In this document: piece after piece, positions 9,785 through 18,752 of the stretch
How the letters are laid out: every line of letters begins with the position of its first letter
How positions within the stretch are numbered: position 1 is the stretch's first letter
Source: an uncultured Odoribacter sp.
Lineage (GTDB): Bacteria; Bacteroidota; Bacteroidia; Bacteroidales; Marinifilaceae
Assembly (NCBI GenBank): GCA_900541415.1
Contig: UQJP01000023.1
Location: forward strand, 9,563-73,562
Direction of reading: 5' to 3'
Length of the DNA: 64,000 nucleotides
Translations under genes and position numbers: made by a program
The notes under the pieces: model-generated
Told to the model about the DNA's origin: nothing
The model's input: only the letters and a program-made list of their open reading frames with translations
The model's database searches: none

Positions 9785-9810
9785 TAGGAAATTATTTTAT
9801 ATCTATGTGG

Positions 9811-9840
9811 CGGCTTCCGGTTATCTGGAAGCCGTTTTTT
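9811..9840 (+). terminator. Rho-independent terminator of pgk
   Basis: A perfect 8-bp stem (CGGCTTCC / GGAAGCCG) with an 8-nt loop is followed by TTTTTT, 27 bp after the pgk stop. Confidence 0.85.
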
Positions 9841-9904
9841 ATTTTCCGGCTGGGCTTTATATCTCTGTTTTTGTCAGGTATTCAAAACAATTTGTCATGT
9901 ATGC

Positions 9905-9935
9905 TTGTCTTTTTGAGTTGTATTCTTTACATTTG
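9905..9935 (+). promoter_or_regulatory. Candidate Bacteroidales promoter for the membrane protein/HTH pair
   Basis: TTG at 9905-9907 and TACATTTG at 9928-9935 are separated by 20 nt, close to the expected -33/-7 layout. The first gene starts 24 nt later. Confidence 0.5.
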
Positions 9936-9958
9936 ATCCGAATTAAAAATATTAGATT

Positions 9959-10417
9959 ATGAAGAACAGTTATTTATTTCCTACTTATTTTAGAAAAATA
10001 GGTTGGTACATGTTCCCCTTTTGGCTTTTATTTTCTATTTATGTTTTGTATATAAAAAATGGTTTAGGCTGGGATGTAAAAATGTGGGCACTTGTCTCCG
10101 ATTGGAAATGGTTCGGTTGTAGCATACAGGACATTTCCGATGAGATTGCTTTTACAGGGATAACTCTTTCTTTGCTTTTTATCGCTTTTGCTAAAAGAAA
10201 AGATGAGGACGAATACATTTCCCGAATACGGCTCGAATCTTTGATTTGGGCGGTGATTGTCAATTATGTTATACTGATTGTGGCCACCTGGCTGGTTTAC
10301 GGATGTCCTTATTTTAATGTGATGATGTATAATATGTTTACGATATTGATTTTATTTTGCATCAAATTCCACGTAGCATTGTATAAATTGAAAAAATCTA
10401 TACGTAATGAAGAATAA
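9959..10417 (+). CDS. Small integral membrane protein, unknown function
   Basis: The protein has 152 residues and four predicted membrane helices, around 14-32, 63-80, 94-114 and 120-138, with charged loops such as AFAKRKDEDEY. I do not recognise a family. Its 3' end overlaps the following HTH gene by 11 bp. A small multi-helix membrane protein coupled to a YozG-type HTH regulator is a common bacterial pairing (for example DUF2975 or DUF2178 proteins), so the two probably act together. Confidence 0.75.
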   Translation: MKNSYLFPTYFRKIGWYMFPFWLLFSIYVLYIKNGLGWDVKMWALVSDWKWFGCSIQDISDEIAFTGITLSLLFIAFAKRKDEDEYISRIRLESLIWAVIVNYVILIVATWLVYGCPYFNVMMYNMFTILILFCIKFHVALYKLKKSIRNEE

Positions 10418-10607
10418 TATCAGGGTTGAACGGGCTATTCGAAGAATTACGCAACAAGAGCTGGCTATTGCGATCGGGGTTAGCCGGCAGACGATAAATG
10501 CGATAGAACTTTGTAAATATATTCCTTCCACCGTTCTCGCTTTAAAGATGGCCCGGTTCTTCCATAAGTCGGTAGAGGAAATATTTCAATTGGACGACGA
10601 CGATTGA
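10407..10607 (+). CDS. Small Cro/CI-type HTH regulator
   Basis: This 66-residue protein is almost entirely one HTH_3 domain: ITQQELAIAIGVSRQTINAIE is the classic helix-turn-helix, and LALKMARFFHKSVEEIFQL is the typical C-terminal part of YozG-like regulators. The start overlaps the end of the upstream membrane-protein gene by 11 bp, so it is translated in the same operon. It probably represses its own operon, by analogy. Confidence 0.88.
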   Translation: MKNNIRVERAIRRITQQELAIAIGVSRQTINAIELCKYIPSTVLALKMARFFHKSVEEIFQLDDDD

Positions 10608-10610
10608 GCT

Positions 10611-11282
10611 TTACCGCACTAAAGTGCGGAAACGGCTTTGTTTGCCGAATAAGACAAATATATCGTTTGGACTGACAATAAAATCTTCCGGCGGATTTTC
10701 GATAAGCTCCATAGAGGGTTGTAGCCTGCCTTCTTCCTGCGGATAATGCTTGATTGCAATCAGTTTCAGGGAAAAATCCTTTTCCAGTTGTATATCGCTC
10801 AGTTTTTGTCCGACGAAAGGGGTGGGTAATTTCATTTCATATATATAATAGTCGGGAGTCACCCGGTAGGAATAGATGGAAGTCACCAGTTCCGTTTTAT
10901 TGGCGAAGAAATCCGCATACTCCTTTTCCAGCTGGATGATCTCGGTGATTCCCATAGCCTGTAAAACTGTTTTATGCAGCTCCGATATTGCTCTGGCTAC
11001 GATCCGTTTTGCGTGGTTTTGCTTCAGGATGGCCACCGTCAGTATGGAAGCACCTGCGTCCTTTCCCAGCGTGACAATGCAAAGGTCGGCATCTTTCAGG
11101 GGTAAGTTTTTGGCAGCCTGCTCGTTGTTGATGTCCAGGCAGATCGTATTTTTGATACTGTCTTTGTAGAGATTCACTTTTTCTATGTCTTTATCCACTC
11201 CGATCACTTCATACCCCATGGCAGTCAGGCGCTGAGCTAAAGCCATTCCGAAATTTCCCAGACCGATGATAATACATTTCAT
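10611..11282 (-). CDS. ktrA: KtrA/TrkA-type potassium channel regulatory subunit
   Basis: The 223-residue cytoplasmic protein has an RCK_N Rossmann domain (GLGNFGMALAQRL, then VIGVD ending the second strand; about 1-130) and an RCK_C domain (about 140-223, with FVGQKLSDIQLEKDF and NDIFVLFGKQ). Such subunits form octameric rings that gate KtrB/TrkH channels in response to nucleotides. One RCK_N+RCK_C unit is the Ktr type rather than the double-length TrkA. It lies downstream of ktrB on the same strand with a 190-bp gap, and ends 3 bp from the convergent HTH gene. Confidence 0.9.
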   Translation of the reverse strand: MKCIIIGLGNFGMALAQRLTAMGYEVIGVDKDIEKVNLYKDSIKNTICLDINNEQAAKNLPLKDADLCIVTLGKDAGASILTVAILKQNHAKRIVARAISELHKTVLQAMGITEIIQLEKEYADFFANKTELVTSIYSYRVTPDYYIYEMKLPTPFVGQKLSDIQLEKDFSLKLIAIKHYPQEEGRLQPSMELIENPPEDFIVSPNDIFVLFGKQSRFRTLVR

Positions 11283-11472
11283 ATCATTTATAATTTTCTT
11301 TTACAAATTCTTTGTGATTCTTACGCTTCTGTCTTTTTACGGATGTCCTGCTGGCAAAAGCTTTCCCGGCTTTATCCGGTAGAGTTGAGCCGTTTTCGGT
11401 TTCGCGAGCTCGCCGGGTGAGACACCGTTTTTGTTTATACGGGGTTTCCGGTGGCTTCGTTCCGGTGACGGT

Positions 11473-13281
11473 TTAAAGAATAACGGTGTCATCGGCATAA
11501 GTGTAGGTTTTTGCCGGTTGCTGGTGGAAGATACCCGAAAGTATCGTAATCAGCCCGACCCGCCCCACAAACATGGTGATGCTGATTATAATTTTGCCCG
11601 TATCGCTGAGGGTGTGTGTGAAATCAAGGGTTAAACCCACCGTGCTTAGGGCGGACGTCACTTCGAACAATACCTGTGTAACCGTTCCGTGGGGATCGGT
11701 GATGGAAACGAGAGTGGTCGCTATGCCGATCCAAAGAATAGAGAGGAAAATGATCGCTCCGGCCCGGTTCACATTTTCCGGGGTGAGCTGGCGGTTGGCT
11801 ATTTCCACCTGCTTTTTGCCCCGGATTACGCTATACATGCTTTTGAGGGCTACGGCGAATGTGGTTGTTTTTATTCCTCCTCCGGTGGACATCGGGGAGG
11901 CCCCGATCCACATCAGGATCAGGGTTAAAAAGATCGTCTGGGGCAGAAAGGAAGACAAAGGGAGATTGTTGAACCCTGCCGTCCTGGGGGTTACCGCTGC
12001 AAAAAATGAAGTGGCGAGTTTTTCGCCGGAAGATAAATCCTTTAGGGTGTTGTTCGATTCAAACACGAAAAATAGAATTGTCCCGCCCACCAGCAAAACC
12101 AATGTGAAAGCGATGACAATGCGGGTAGTGGTGCTTACAATCCTGACGTGTGAGGGCATCCGCCGGGACGAGCCTGTCAGCTTATAGAACAGATTCCGTA
12201 TTTTATGGTTGAGCAGCCTGCTATAATTGAATACAATTGGAAATCCGATTCCGCCTAAAATAATCAAGGCTGCGATCCAGCTTTGGAAACCATAGAGGTT
12301 TCTCACGATCGGGGTACATAGGTTATCCGGCAAGGTGGAAAATCCGGCGTTGCAGAAAGCGGAAATGGAATGGAAAAGGGAAAAGAAAAATTTATTCGGG
12401 ATAAGGCTGTTATTCAATTCCCTGATCTGTGTCCAGATCAGATAAGTGCCTGCTGCCTCTATAAATAAAGTGGTGAATAAGGTGTAGAATAAAGTCCTGA
12501 AAATATTGTTCATGGACTCTTCATTTAAAATGCTTTTCAATGCCATTTGATCCTGAAAAGAAGTTTGGCTGAAAAAAGACATGGCAATGAAACTGGTGAA
12601 AGTCATCACCCCGATCCCTCCGATTTGGATGAGCGATATTAAAATGATTTGTCCCGTTACCGTTAAGGTGGAGGAAATGTCCACCACGGTCAGCCCTGTT
12701 ACGCAGACCGCGCTGGCGGAGGTGAACAGGGCATCTATAAACTCCAGGTCTCCACGGTGTGCCCTGGGAAGCATCAATAAAAACGCTCCCAGCAGGATGA
12801 TGAACAGGAAGCTGTAAGCAAACATCAATTCGGGTTTCAGGTGGCGTTGCAGGGTGGCTACAATTTGTTTCGAAACCTGTACCAGGCTGATAAAGATCAA
12901 TAATATATAGCTGATGATGTGGTTGATCTTATCCAGTATCGGGATGTTTCTTTCTTCCAGTATGCCGTTGATGACAACGATCCCCACGAGGGAGAGGATG
13001 ACCACTACTTCTATCCAAAAACCTTTTTCGTGCCGGAATCCTTTGGGATTTAATAATATACGGATTATTCCGGTGTAAAGGAATATTTGTAGAAAGACCT
13101 GGTAAGCGACAAAGATTTGTCGGCGTGTTTCGGGAGTGAATCTGAAACCGAATTCATACACCAATAAGCAAAGGGCGGCCATAGAAGTCAGAAGCGAAAC
13201 GATCGTGGCTAATTTTTGAGGTAACAGCCGGAGAAACCGGATACCCGACCAAAACCTGAATGTTATTTCCTGCAGACGCAT
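11473..13281 (-). CDS. ktrB: KtrB/TrkH-type potassium uptake channel subunit
   Basis: This 602-residue membrane protein has an N-terminal extension of four hydrophobic helices (about 20-160), followed by the TrkH/KtrB core of four M1-P-M2 repeats. The selectivity-filter-like segments are visible as SASAVCVTGLTVVD, SAFCNAGFSTLPDN, VTPRTAGFNNLPL and SALSTVGLTLDFT. The glycine in each repeat is the K+ filter residue. The extra N-terminal helices, compared with the roughly 450-residue KtrB of Firmicutes, are frequent in Bacteroidetes members. It is transcribed ahead of ktrA on the same strand. Confidence 0.9.
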   Translation of the reverse strand: MRLQEITFRFWSGIRFLRLLPQKLATIVSLLTSMAALCLLVYEFGFRFTPETRRQIFVAYQVFLQIFLYTGIIRILLNPKGFRHEKGFWIEVVVILSLVGIVVINGILEERNIPILDKINHIISYILLIFISLVQVSKQIVATLQRHLKPELMFAYSFLFIILLGAFLLMLPRAHRGDLEFIDALFTSASAVCVTGLTVVDISSTLTVTGQIILISLIQIGGIGVMTFTSFIAMSFFSQTSFQDQMALKSILNEESMNNIFRTLFYTLFTTLFIEAAGTYLIWTQIRELNNSLIPNKFFFSLFHSISAFCNAGFSTLPDNLCTPIVRNLYGFQSWIAALIILGGIGFPIVFNYSRLLNHKIRNLFYKLTGSSRRMPSHVRIVSTTTRIVIAFTLVLLVGGTILFFVFESNNTLKDLSSGEKLATSFFAAVTPRTAGFNNLPLSSFLPQTIFLTLILMWIGASPMSTGGGIKTTTFAVALKSMYSVIRGKKQVEIANRQLTPENVNRAGAIIFLSILWIGIATTLVSITDPHGTVTQVLFEVTSALSTVGLTLDFTHTLSDTGKIIISITMFVGRVGLITILSGIFHQQPAKTYTYADDTVIL

Positions 13282-13877
13282 ACTGTTGTCGGTTTTTGAG
13301 CATAATCCTCCCTGTTTTTACAGGGTATATATTAGAACGGTAACGGGAATGAAAAAGTTATTGAAGTCAGGGAAAAGGTATCTTGTTTTTCGGTTTGCAT
13401 TCAGGATTTACTGTTAAAGATGGATGCTGTTTCTGTTTCTTTTCAAGGATTTCCTTTTCAAAGGTGAAATGAGGAAAGATAAGAATGCTTTTTCTCCGGT
13501 TATTTTAGGATGGAAAGAGGGAGGAATGTTATGTCCGGAAGTTTAGGAGGTTGTTCAAACAATCGATGTGTAGTGTGCTTTTGTATTTTCCGGTAATTCC
13601 CATGAAAGCATAATTATGTTAGAGGGACAAGATTCTCCGCGGCAGCAAAGAATCATCGTAAACATTGAATTTTTACTAAAATTTCCTCAGATAAAAGAAC
13701 TGTGTGGTTAAAGTGTAGGCGTTGTGTTTTTTAATTTCTTTATTTGGATTTGTTATGTGTTTATGAGTAAGTGTGGAATTATTGTTATAAAATTTTGCTA
13801 TGTTTTGTGTTTGGATAAATGGGCTATTAAATAGTGTTTGGTTATTTGTCTTTAGCGACTGGAGGGAGGGGGTATGC
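13282..13877 (+). other. 596-bp intergenic region without a recognisable gene
   Basis: I find no open reading frame with coding character and no RNA gene here. It should contain the ktrB promoter on the reverse strand. A small hairpin (CCCTG / CAGGG, 13310-13325) lies just upstream of ktrB. The part from about 13,700 to 13,860 is AT-rich and separates ktrB from the 3' end of the DUF486 gene. Confidence 0.5.
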
Positions 13878-14246
13878 CTATTTCATGAATACAAAATATA
13901 CTGCCATCACTAAACATACTGCTGCTGCAAAGTGATTCCATTTTAGGGTCTCACCTTGAAAAAAAATCATAGTAAAGATGGCAAAAATAATGAGGGTTAT
14001 TACTTCCTGAATGACCTTCAATTGTACAAGTGTAAACGGTCCGCCGTTGCCTTGAAAACCGATACGGTTACCCGGAATTTGTAGTGAATATTCAAAAAAT
14101 GCCATTGACCACGATAATAGAATAACTCCAATTAGCGGCCAATTATTAATAATCTTCATTTCCTGCAATTTTAAATGTCCGTACCAGGCAAAGGTCATGA
14201 AAATGTTGGAGGCGATCAGCAGGCCGATGGTATATAATCCCTTCAT
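13878..14246 (-). CDS. DUF486 / DMT-superfamily small membrane protein
   Basis: The protein has 122 residues with four membrane helices spread over its length. The block AFFEYSLQIPGNRIGFQG is the hallmark of the DUF486 group of small drug/metabolite-transporter relatives. No substrate is known. A -7 match lies upstream on the reverse strand at 14306-14313. It is divergent from the AAA/DUF4435 pair. Confidence 0.85.
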   Translation of the reverse strand: MKGLYTIGLLIASNIFMTFAWYGHLKLQEMKIINNWPLIGVILLSWSMAFFEYSLQIPGNRIGFQGNGGPFTLVQLKVIQEVITLIIFAIFTMIFFQGETLKWNHFAAAVCLVMAVYFVFMK

Positions 14247-14305
14247 GTTTGAGTATGGGTAAAGTTTTAATGGTACATGGTAAAAAGGTCTCCCTTTTCC
14301 GGGTG

Positions 14306-14313
14306 CAAAAATA
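14306..14313 (-). promoter_or_regulatory. Candidate -7 element of the DUF486 gene
   Basis: The reverse strand reads TATTTTTG (TAnnTTTG), about 60 nt before the start codon. No clear -33 box is seen. Confidence 0.4.
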
Positions 14314-14347
14314 TATATTTTCTGTTTCTGCTAATTCGTTTGAACCA

Positions 14348-14378
14348 TTTGTTTTTCGTGTTTCCTTTCTTATCTTTG
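14348..14378 (+). promoter_or_regulatory. Promoter of the AAA ATPase / DUF4435 pair
   Basis: TTTG at 14348-14351 and TATCTTTG at 14371-14378 are exactly 19 nt apart, a near-ideal Bacteroidales -33/-7 pair. The predicted leader is about 50 nt before the ATG at 14435. Confidence 0.65.
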
Positions 14379-14434
14379 TATAAGACAATGCCCATACGGG
14401 AAAGGAGCTGTTTTTTTATTTTAATTATGCCTTT

Positions 14435-15274
14435 ATGAAGAATGTGATTCGCAGTATAAAGATCAGAAACCTATGGAATAAATACGATTTCCTGTGGGAA
14501 GACCTGAATCCCGATGTGAATATACTGATCGGTATAAACGGGAGTGGTAAGACGACTTTGTTCAACATCATCGATTCTGTTCTCAGGGCTGATGTTAAAC
14601 GGCTGAAAAATTACGGGGTAAGTGTGGAGATTGCCATCGACGATTATGTGGTGAAATATAATTCTAAAACCACGGTGGCAGAATTGAAAACTTTCCTGTC
14701 GAGGTTGAAATATCAGAAAATCAGCACTTTTGATGTGCCTTTGCGCGACCGTCCGAAGGCCGGGAAAGAATTTAGCCAGTTATACAGCGAACTGCATTCC
14801 ATTGTTTATGACATTGGAGGCGAGAATCCCTCGTTTTCGGATTACCGCCTGAAAGCGACGAACTTTCCGGAGCAGGCTGTTTTGATTAATGACCGGATCA
14901 GGAAACTTTTCGGAACGGTCGACCGCCTGTTTGCCAAAACGGAGAAGGTGATCGAGATCGATCCCCATACGAATCATTTGATTTTTAAGGATAACGGGGA
15001 AGTGATCCCTTTGTTTAAACTGTCTTCCGGTGAAAAGCAGTTGCTGCTTATTTTGTTAAAGGTGTTTTTAATGGAAGAAAAGCCTTATATCTTGTTGATG
15101 GACGAGCCGGAAATCTCTTTGCATATAGAATGGCAATACAGGCTTTTTGAGGAGATACGTCTTTTGAATCCCAATTGCCAGATTATTACTTCGACCCATT
15201 CACCCAGTCTTTTCGGGGATGGCTGGGGAGATAAGCTGGTGTTCGTGGAGGAATTGGTGAAAGCTAAAGAATAA
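14435..15274 (+). CDS. AAA/ABC-type ATPase (AriA-like), first gene of a PARIS-like pair
   Basis: This 279-residue ATPase of the RecF/SMC-like AAA_15/AAA_21 group has Walker A GINGSGKTT (G33-T41), an ABC signature KLSSGEKQLL, Walker B ILLMDEPEISLH and an H-switch ITSTHSP. The insert between Walker A and the signature is short and lacks a long coiled coil. In PARIS anti-phage systems an ATPase of this kind (AriA) holds the DUF4435 nuclease (AriB) until a trigger protein is sensed. The gene after this one is a DUF4435 protein, which is the basis for the comparison. It is clearly shorter than typical AriA (about 430 or more residues), so it may be a compact relative or have a different role. Confidence 0.8.
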   Translation: MKNVIRSIKIRNLWNKYDFLWEDLNPDVNILIGINGSGKTTLFNIIDSVLRADVKRLKNYGVSVEIAIDDYVVKYNSKTTVAELKTFLSRLKYQKISTFDVPLRDRPKAGKEFSQLYSELHSIVYDIGGENPSFSDYRLKATNFPEQAVLINDRIRKLFGTVDRLFAKTEKVIEIDPHTNHLIFKDNGEVIPLFKLSSGEKQLLLILLKVFLMEEKPYILLMDEPEISLHIEWQYRLFEEIRLLNPNCQIITSTHSPSLFGDGWGDKLVFVEELVKAKE

Positions 15275-15448
15275 GGTGTTTTGGCTTGTGGGGTAACCGG
15301 GAATCCGGTGAAAGATTTTGCCTGAAAACAGGCGTTGAGGGTGTGTCGGGAGTCGGAATCCGGGAAATTTCCGATCGGGAGCAGAGAATGTAAAAATGAA
15401 TTTTAATATCACCGGCCTTCGGTTTTGCCGGTCGTTTGGCGTTTTTCT

Positions 15449-16417
15449 ATGTTTGGTGTGCGTGTTGAAAATAAAAATAAGGAGCAACATTTTGCCAATG
15501 CGGCGAAACGTTTCGCTATGGATGCAAAAATGCTGAAGTGCAGGGCGGCGGTACATGTGGAGAATAAAGATGACATTTTTTTTTGGAGTACTGTTTTTAA
15601 GCACTTCCGTCCTAACGACCGTTTCCATTTTGTGGCCGGGTCCCGCAATGAGTTCGGGCATGAAACCAGCGGAGTCACCCAATGCCTGAAATATTTCGAT
15701 TTTTTAAGTCCCGGTTTTTTTATTTGTATCGATAGTGACTATCGTTACCTGATGCGTGAAAAACGTATTCATGTGAAACATTTTGTTTTGCAGACTTATA
15801 CCTATTCTTTTGAAAACCACCATTGTTTTGCCGAAGGCTTGGATGATGTGTGCAGCCGGGTGACGCATTTCAGGAATAATGTGTTTAATTTCCGGCGTTT
15901 CCTGGGCGATTTTTCTGCTATTATTTACGACCTGTTTATCTGGCATTTGTACTTTTTAAATTCCGATCCGGGACGTTTTACCAAATACGAGTTTACCACT
16001 TATGTCTCTCTGAACGATTATAAGCCGCATGCTTTAATCCACGACAATGCGTCGCGGGCTTTGGACGAATTGCGTATGAGAGTGGAACGGAAACTGAATT
16101 ATTTGGGGCGGAAGTATCCGAATGCCGATCTGGAAGCTGTGCGGCAAAAGTACGAAGTTTTAGGACTGACGCCTGAAACCACTTATTTATTTGTGAGGGG
16201 ACATAACCTTTACGATATGATCAGTGCTATCTGCAAGGAAGTGTGTAAGGCTATTTTGCGGCAGGAAAAAAATAACCGGAAGGCTACCCGGGAGATGATT
16301 TCCGAGCTATACCGGAACCGGAATAGTGTGGACATCCAATTGAAGCAAAACATAAAATACGGAGCGTATGATGCAATAAGGAAGATCGAGGAGGATGTCA
16401 GGATTTTGCTGGGATAA
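15449..16417 (+). CDS. DUF4435 TOPRIM-like protein (AriB-like), second gene of a PARIS-like pair
   Basis: The 322-residue protein, taken from the ATG at 15449 (MFGVRVENKN), matches the DUF4435 pattern. AAVHVENKDD carries the conserved glutamate (E38), FICIDSDYR the DxD pair (D95, D97), and TYSFENHHC the conserved Glu-Asn (E122-N123). These fit the metal-binding E and DxD of a TOPRIM nuclease fold. AriB of PARIS is a TOPRIM nuclease that cleaves tRNA once released by AriA. The pairing with an AAA ATPase 174 bp upstream supports a PARIS-like system; activity and trigger are inferred. Confidence 0.75.
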   Translation: MFGVRVENKNKEQHFANAAKRFAMDAKMLKCRAAVHVENKDDIFFWSTVFKHFRPNDRFHFVAGSRNEFGHETSGVTQCLKYFDFLSPGFFICIDSDYRYLMREKRIHVKHFVLQTYTYSFENHHCFAEGLDDVCSRVTHFRNNVFNFRRFLGDFSAIIYDLFIWHLYFLNSDPGRFTKYEFTTYVSLNDYKPHALIHDNASRALDELRMRVERKLNYLGRKYPNADLEAVRQKYEVLGLTPETTYLFVRGHNLYDMISAICKEVCKAILRQEKNNRKATREMISELYRNRNSVDIQLKQNIKYGAYDAIRKIEEDVRILLG

Positions 16418-16513
16418 TCCTTTGCCGGATTTGGGGGAATGAAATATCGGGATTTCCCCGACAGCAGGCCTGACCGGACACGAAAACGGGTGTTGGGGGA
16501 AAATCGGCTGTTT

Positions 16514-17401
16514 TTAAGTCCGCCGGGACGGTTTTAGCTGCAAAAGGATCAGGGCCGAAGAAATGATAAGGATGCCTGTGACGGAATAGAGGTCGGGGGT
16601 TTCGCCCGGCAATAAAATCCAGCTCAGGATCGCTCCCGACACCGGAGTGACAAATTTCCATATATTTAGTTCCGAAACTTTCGTTTCCGGGCGTTTAAGC
16701 AAGGTGTACCAAATAGAGAAAGCCACGGCGGGAATGAGGGCGAGCCAAACTAAAGCTCCGTAAAACGTCGCGTCATAGGGTTGAAGCGCGTAATCTTCCG
16801 TGAAACAGGATACGGTGTAAAGTAAAATCCCTCCTGTGAAATTGGCAAAAGCGGTCAACATAACCGGGGACACCCGGTTTTTGTTTTTGGCTACGATGAT
16901 GTTGGTCAATGCCCCGGTGATATTGCTGATCAACAGCAGAAAAATCCCTATCCAGAATACGTGAGTGGTGGTTAGCGTGAGTCCTTTGCTGACACTGATA
17001 AACACCACGCCTGTCAATCCCAGGATGATGGAAAACACTTTGCGTCCCGATAGTTTATCGTTGGCAATCATGAAGTGTGCCATGATGGCTACGAAGAGAG
17101 GGCCGCCTCCGATGATAATGGCGGCTACTGTCGCCGGCACATAATTCAGCCCCATGAAAAACAATCCGTACTGGATGAAAGTTTGTAGCAATCCGAACAA
17201 TGCCATGTAACGCCATTCTTTCAGATTGGCTTTCCAGTCTACCCCCTGCCAGATGAGGAAGGGCACTAAAAGCAAGCCTGCGAGGGTGAAACGCATACCT
17301 GAGAGATGGAGCGGTGTGGTGTAGGTGAAACCGATTTTAGCCCCTGCAAAGGCCGATCCCCAGAGCAGGCAGGCAAAAATGGCCAATAGTTTGGTTTTCA
17401 T
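16514..17401 (-). CDS. EamA/DMT-family transporter
   Basis: This 295-residue protein has ten membrane helices in two EamA repeats (LLWGSAFAGAKIGFTY at the start; LIPAVAFSIWYTLLKRPETKVSELN in the second). The conserved KRPE-like stretch followed by ..PVSGAILSWILLPGE is typical of the RhaT/EamA exporters. The substrate is unknown; amino-acid or metabolite efflux is usual in the family. It stands alone and converges on the DUF4435 gene. Confidence 0.88.
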   Translation of the reverse strand: MKTKLLAIFACLLWGSAFAGAKIGFTYTTPLHLSGMRFTLAGLLLVPFLIWQGVDWKANLKEWRYMALFGLLQTFIQYGLFFMGLNYVPATVAAIIIGGGPLFVAIMAHFMIANDKLSGRKVFSIILGLTGVVFISVSKGLTLTTTHVFWIGIFLLLISNITGALTNIIVAKNKNRVSPVMLTAFANFTGGILLYTVSCFTEDYALQPYDATFYGALVWLALIPAVAFSIWYTLLKRPETKVSELNIWKFVTPVSGAILSWILLPGETPDLYSVTGILIISSALILLQLKPSRRT

Positions 17402-17517
17402 TCGTTCGTTATTGCAGGGGCAAAGTTATTTATTTTTTCCTGTGTTTATTCTTTCGGATAAAACGGAGTGAATGTTCTGGGTATAACAGCTTTTTTTGTA
17501 GGATTCCCTTTTAACAC

Positions 17518-17548
17518 TTTGAGTTAAGAGTTTGTTTTCCTACTTTTG
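17518..17548 (+). promoter_or_regulatory. Promoter of ruvB
   Basis: TTTG at 17518-17521 and TACTTTTG at 17541-17548 have a 19-nt spacer, the expected Bacteroidales housekeeping promoter. The ruvB ATG is 20 nt downstream of the -7 box. Confidence 0.65.
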
Positions 17549-17568
17549 AAGTCAGATGTTTTGAGACT

Positions 17569-18597
17569 ATGGGTGAATTTGATATTAGAGATAACCGTTT
17601 GAAAGATACGGATAAAGAGTTCGAGCGGGCCTTGCGGCCTTTGAATTTCGGCGATTTCCAGGGACAGAAGAAGATTGTGGACAATTTGGAAATTTTCGTC
17701 CGGGCGGCCAAAATGAGGGGAGAATCGTTGGATCATGTGATTTTGCACGGGCCTCCGGGCTTAGGGAAAACCACGTTGTCGACGATCATTGCCAATGAAT
17801 TGGGCGTGGGAATAAAGGTCACGTCCGGCCCGGTACTCGATAAACCCGGAGATTTAGCCGGGTTGCTGACGAATCTGGAAGAAAACGATGTGTTGTTTAT
17901 CGATGAGATTCACCGTCTCAGTCCCGTGGTGGAAGAATACCTTTATTCTGCCATGGAGGACTACCGAATCGATATTATGATCGATAAAGGGCCTGCTGCC
18001 CGTTCGGTGCAAATACAGATTAATCCGTTCACCCTGATTGGGGCTACCACCCGCAGCGGCTTGCTCACGGCTCCTCTGCGCGCGCGTTTCGGTATTAATT
18101 GCCATTTGGAATATTACGACATGGATATTTTGTCCGGAATCATCAACCGTTCCGCATCGATCCTGAATATCGGAATCACCAGCCAGGCCGCGCAGGAAAT
18201 CGCGTCACGCAGCCGGGGCACTCCCCGTATTGCCAACGCTTTGCTAAGGCGTGTCCGTGACTTTGCCATGGTCAAGGGGAATGGAAATATCGATCATGAG
18301 ATTACCCGCTATGCGCTGGAAGCCCTTAATATCGATAAGTATGGACTGGACCAGATGGATAACAAAATTCTGCTGACCATTATCGAGAAATTTAAAGGAG
18401 GGCCTGTGGGCCTGACTACCATTGCGACTGCTGTTGGAGAAGATGCCGGAACTTTGGAGGAGGTTTACGAGCCTTTTCTGATTAAAGAAGGATTTATCAA
18501 GCGTACTCCCCGGGGGAGGGAAGTGACGGAATTAGCTTATAAACATTTGGGAAAAGATATGAGAAGGCCTGATGGCGAACAGATGACATTATTTTAA
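17569..18597 (+). CDS. ruvB: Holliday junction branch-migration helicase RuvB
   Basis: RuvB is the hexameric AAA+ motor that drives branch migration with RuvA. The 342-residue protein has the RuvB N-terminal block RPLNFGDFQGQKK, Walker A GPPGLGKTT, Walker B LFIDEIHRLS, sensor 1 LIGATTRSG, the arginine finger block APLRARFG, and the C-terminal winged helix with GPVGLTTIA and FIKRTPRGRE. Length and motifs are normal. It is monocistronic in this window; ruvA and ruvC are elsewhere. Confidence 0.97.
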   Translation: MGEFDIRDNRLKDTDKEFERALRPLNFGDFQGQKKIVDNLEIFVRAAKMRGESLDHVILHGPPGLGKTTLSTIIANELGVGIKVTSGPVLDKPGDLAGLLTNLEENDVLFIDEIHRLSPVVEEYLYSAMEDYRIDIMIDKGPAARSVQIQINPFTLIGATTRSGLLTAPLRARFGINCHLEYYDMDILSGIINRSASILNIGITSQAAQEIASRSRGTPRIANALLRRVRDFAMVKGNGNIDHEITRYALEALNIDKYGLDQMDNKILLTIIEKFKGGPVGLTTIATAVGEDAGTLEEVYEPFLIKEGFIKRTPRGREVTELAYKHLGKDMRRPDGEQMTLF

Positions 18598-18752
18598 TTT
18601 ATTTTCTCCGGACGAACATCTTTCCGAAGATTGTCCCTTGTTGTTCACCGATTTACATTTTAATATTGATTAACCATGTTATAAAACAACCTGATAGGTT
18701 AAAGTGTGTTAAGTATGCAAAGTGTTAAAATTGAAATGTTAAATTTGTGGGT

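Noticed and set aside
13310..13325. Small hairpin upstream of ktrB as a riboswitch
   Set aside because: It is one short 5-bp stem without further structure or known aptamer motifs.
15411..15432. Hairpin ACCGGC / GCCGGT between the ATPase and DUF4435 genes as a terminator
   Set aside because: The stem is only 6 bp and no proper T-run follows; it is more likely a small leader structure or chance.
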